From an uncultured Microbacterium sp. (GTDB lineage: Bacteria; Actinomycetota; Actinomycetes; Actinomycetales; Microbacteriaceae): a stretch of DNA of 14,574 nucleotides. A model generated the notes under the pieces. That model worked only from the letters and a program-made list of their open reading frames with translations, did no database searches and was not told the DNA's origin. This document shows positions 13,524 to 14,574 of the stretch, in pieces (within the stretch, counting starts at the first letter, position 1; each line of letters opens with the position of its first letter). A program made the translations under genes and the position numbers. The stretch covers positions 1 to 14,574 of the forward strand of contig NZ_CALTTX010000064.1 of assembly GCF_943912325.1 (NCBI RefSeq), in the 5' to 3' direction.

Positions 13524-14574
13524 CTAGGCTTCAGGATTCGTGAACTTACGGGAGTCGCTGGTCATCCGGGCGGTGGTGTCGAACGCGGCGAGCTCGGCCG
13601 GGTGGAGCTGGTGCTGGACGACGAAACTGCGGTCTTTGATCCGCCAGAGTCCTTGCCCGGTGCCGAGCGATGGGAGGAGCTTCTGCTCGGTGCCGGTCAG
13701 CCCGAGGGCGAGCGCGGTGGAGCCGAGCTGGTCCGGCTCCTGCCGGTAGACGATCCGCACCTCGGCGTTCGCCAGCAGCGAGGACGCGAGCGCCCGCATC
13801 GCGGTCCCGGCATCGCCCACGTTGTCCAAGTCGGAGAGCTTGTGGAAGATCAGCATGTTGCTGATGCCGAAGTGCCGGGCGAGCCGCCACTGGGCGTCCA
13901 TCCGGCGCAGCAACGCCGGGTACTGCATGAGCCGCCATGCCTCGTCGTAGATCACGAATCGCTGGCCGCCGTTCGGGTCGGATAGCGCCGATTCCATCCA
14001 GGCGCTGGAGCACGTCATGAGGACGGAGCTGAGGGTGGAGTTCTCCGCGACGCGGCTCAGGTCGAGCGACACCATCGGCAGGGACGGGTCGAATCGGACG
14101 GTGCTCGGTCCGTCGAACAGCCCTTGGAGGTCACCGGCGACGAGGCGGCGCAGGGCGTGGCCGACGAGGCGGCCGTCTTCTGCGAGCCGCCCGTCCGTGT
14201 CGTCTTCTCGGCTCGGGGCGAGGATGCGGTCTACGACCATCGGCAGGATCGGCGCCTGGGATGAGCGCACCGCGTCGTTCAGGGCGAGGTCGATGGCGGT
14301 GTGCTCCAGCGGGGAGAGGGTGCGGTCCAGCACGGTCTCCGCGAGCGCGCCGATGAGGTCACGGCGGCGGGCGGCGACCTGCGACGCCCACTCCGCATCG
14401 CTGACCGTCGAGGGACGGTGGCCCTCGTCGAGCGGGTTGAGCCGATTCCGAAGGCCGTGGCCCAGGACGATCGCCCTCCCGCCAACCGCCTCCGCGACGA
14501 TCGAATGCTCGCCTTTGGGGTCGCCGGGGACGTAGACGCGCCGCCCGAACGGCAGCGACCTGGTGTAGATGCTC
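13524..14574 (-). CDS. Conjugation ATPase, VirB4/TraC-like (N-terminal part beyond window)
   Basis: The minus-strand frame is open from the window edge to a stop at 13524-13526, about 350 codons of the C-terminal part. The beginning reads RVYVPGDPKGEHSIVAEAVG, GGRAIVLGHG and LNPLDEG, the stretch that follows the P-loop in T4SS/conjugative ATPases of actinobacteria. Walker B is RFVIYDEAWRLM, followed by RRMDAQWRLARHFGISNMLI and SSLLANAEVRIVYRQEPDQ. Such proteins power assembly of the conjugation channel. The Walker A motif should lie just outside the window. In-frame GTG 14331-14333 is not a sensible start because homologous sequence continues upstream of it. It converges on the ars operon and supports reading the region as a conjugative element. 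Confidence 0.85.
   Translation of the reverse strand, partial: SIYTRSLPFGRRVYVPGDPKGEHSIVAEAVGGRAIVLGHGLRNRLNPLDEGHRPSTVSDAEWASQVAARRRDLIGALAETVLDRTLSPLEHTAIDLALNDAVRSSQAPILPMVVDRILAPSREDDTDGRLAEDGRLVGHALRRLVAGDLQGLFDGPSTVRFDPSLPMVSLDLSRVAENSTLSSVLMTCSSAWMESALSDPNGGQRFVIYDEAWRLMQYPALLRRMDAQWRLARHFGISNMLIFHKLSDLDNVGDAGTAMRALASSLLANAEVRIVYRQEPDQLGSTALALGLTGTEQKLLPSLGTGQGLWRIKDRSFVVQHQLHPAELAAFDTTARMTSDSRKFTNPEA

Larger units (their letters stand above)
8524..14574. mobile_element. Left part of an integrated element at tRNA-Lys (ICE-like, arsenic cargo)
   Basis: Everything from the tRNA 3' end to the window edge has accessory character: a serine recombinase remnant next to the tRNA, an arsenic resistance cluster, and a VirB4/TraC-like conjugation ATPase. 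Codons in 11370-13459 end in C far more often (GCC, CTC, ACC, GGC) than those of the core genes on the left, which mix in GCG and TCG. The right boundary is not seen. The recombinase is truncated, so the element may no longer excise by itself. An integrated plasmid is an alternative to an ICE. Confidence 0.6.

Noticed and set aside
1..14574. CRISPR array or insertion sequence with terminal repeats
   Set aside because: No regularly spaced repeats and no transposase or IS-type paired ends were seen anywhere in the window.

Overview
The window looks like a chromosome segment of a high-GC actinobacterium, most likely a member of the Microbacteriaceae (inference). The evidence is the very high GC content, the ftsE-ftsX-smpB-ssrA layout, a long acidic FtsE tail, an actinobacterial-type tmRNA tag ending in DFALAA, and the codon use. 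No taxonomic search could be run.

Left part (1-4440) is core genome. It holds the 3' end of ftsE, ftsX (ATGA overlap) and smpB on the plus strand. A minus-strand pair follows, a SIMPL-domain protein and an M20 metallopeptidase (also an ATGA overlap). Then comes ssrA (tmRNA) with a strong intrinsic terminator. SmpB and tmRNA are the two partners of trans-translation.

Middle part (4440-8450). Just downstream of ssrA is a short scar with a truncated antitoxin-like ORF and the C-terminal remnant of an MFS transporter, placed tail to tail. Next, on the minus strand, are a LuxR/NarL-type response regulator followed by an eight-TM membrane protein with no kinase domain, and an inositol-monophosphatase/HisN-type phosphatase followed by a small lipoprotein (ATGA overlap). 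tRNA-Lys(CTT) closes this part.

Right part (about 8524 to the end) is the left end of an integrated accessory element that continues past the window. It starts with a serine recombinase whose 3' end reads into the antisense strand of tRNA-Lys. The recombinase has lost its catalytic N-terminus. It is fused head to head at about 9795 with a flavoprotein of the arsenic type that has also lost its N-terminus. Then come an ArsR-ArsC fusion gene and, divergently, an aquaporin with an unusual selectivity filter plus a CoA-disulfide-reductase-like flavoprotein. A VirB4/TraC-like conjugation ATPase runs off the right edge. The reading I favour is an integrative and conjugative element at tRNA-Lys carrying an arsenic cargo. 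In this model ArsC reduces arsenate and arsenite leaves through the aquaporin, since no ArsB/Acr3 pump is visible. The element's own recombinase is broken by a deletion, so it may be stranded.
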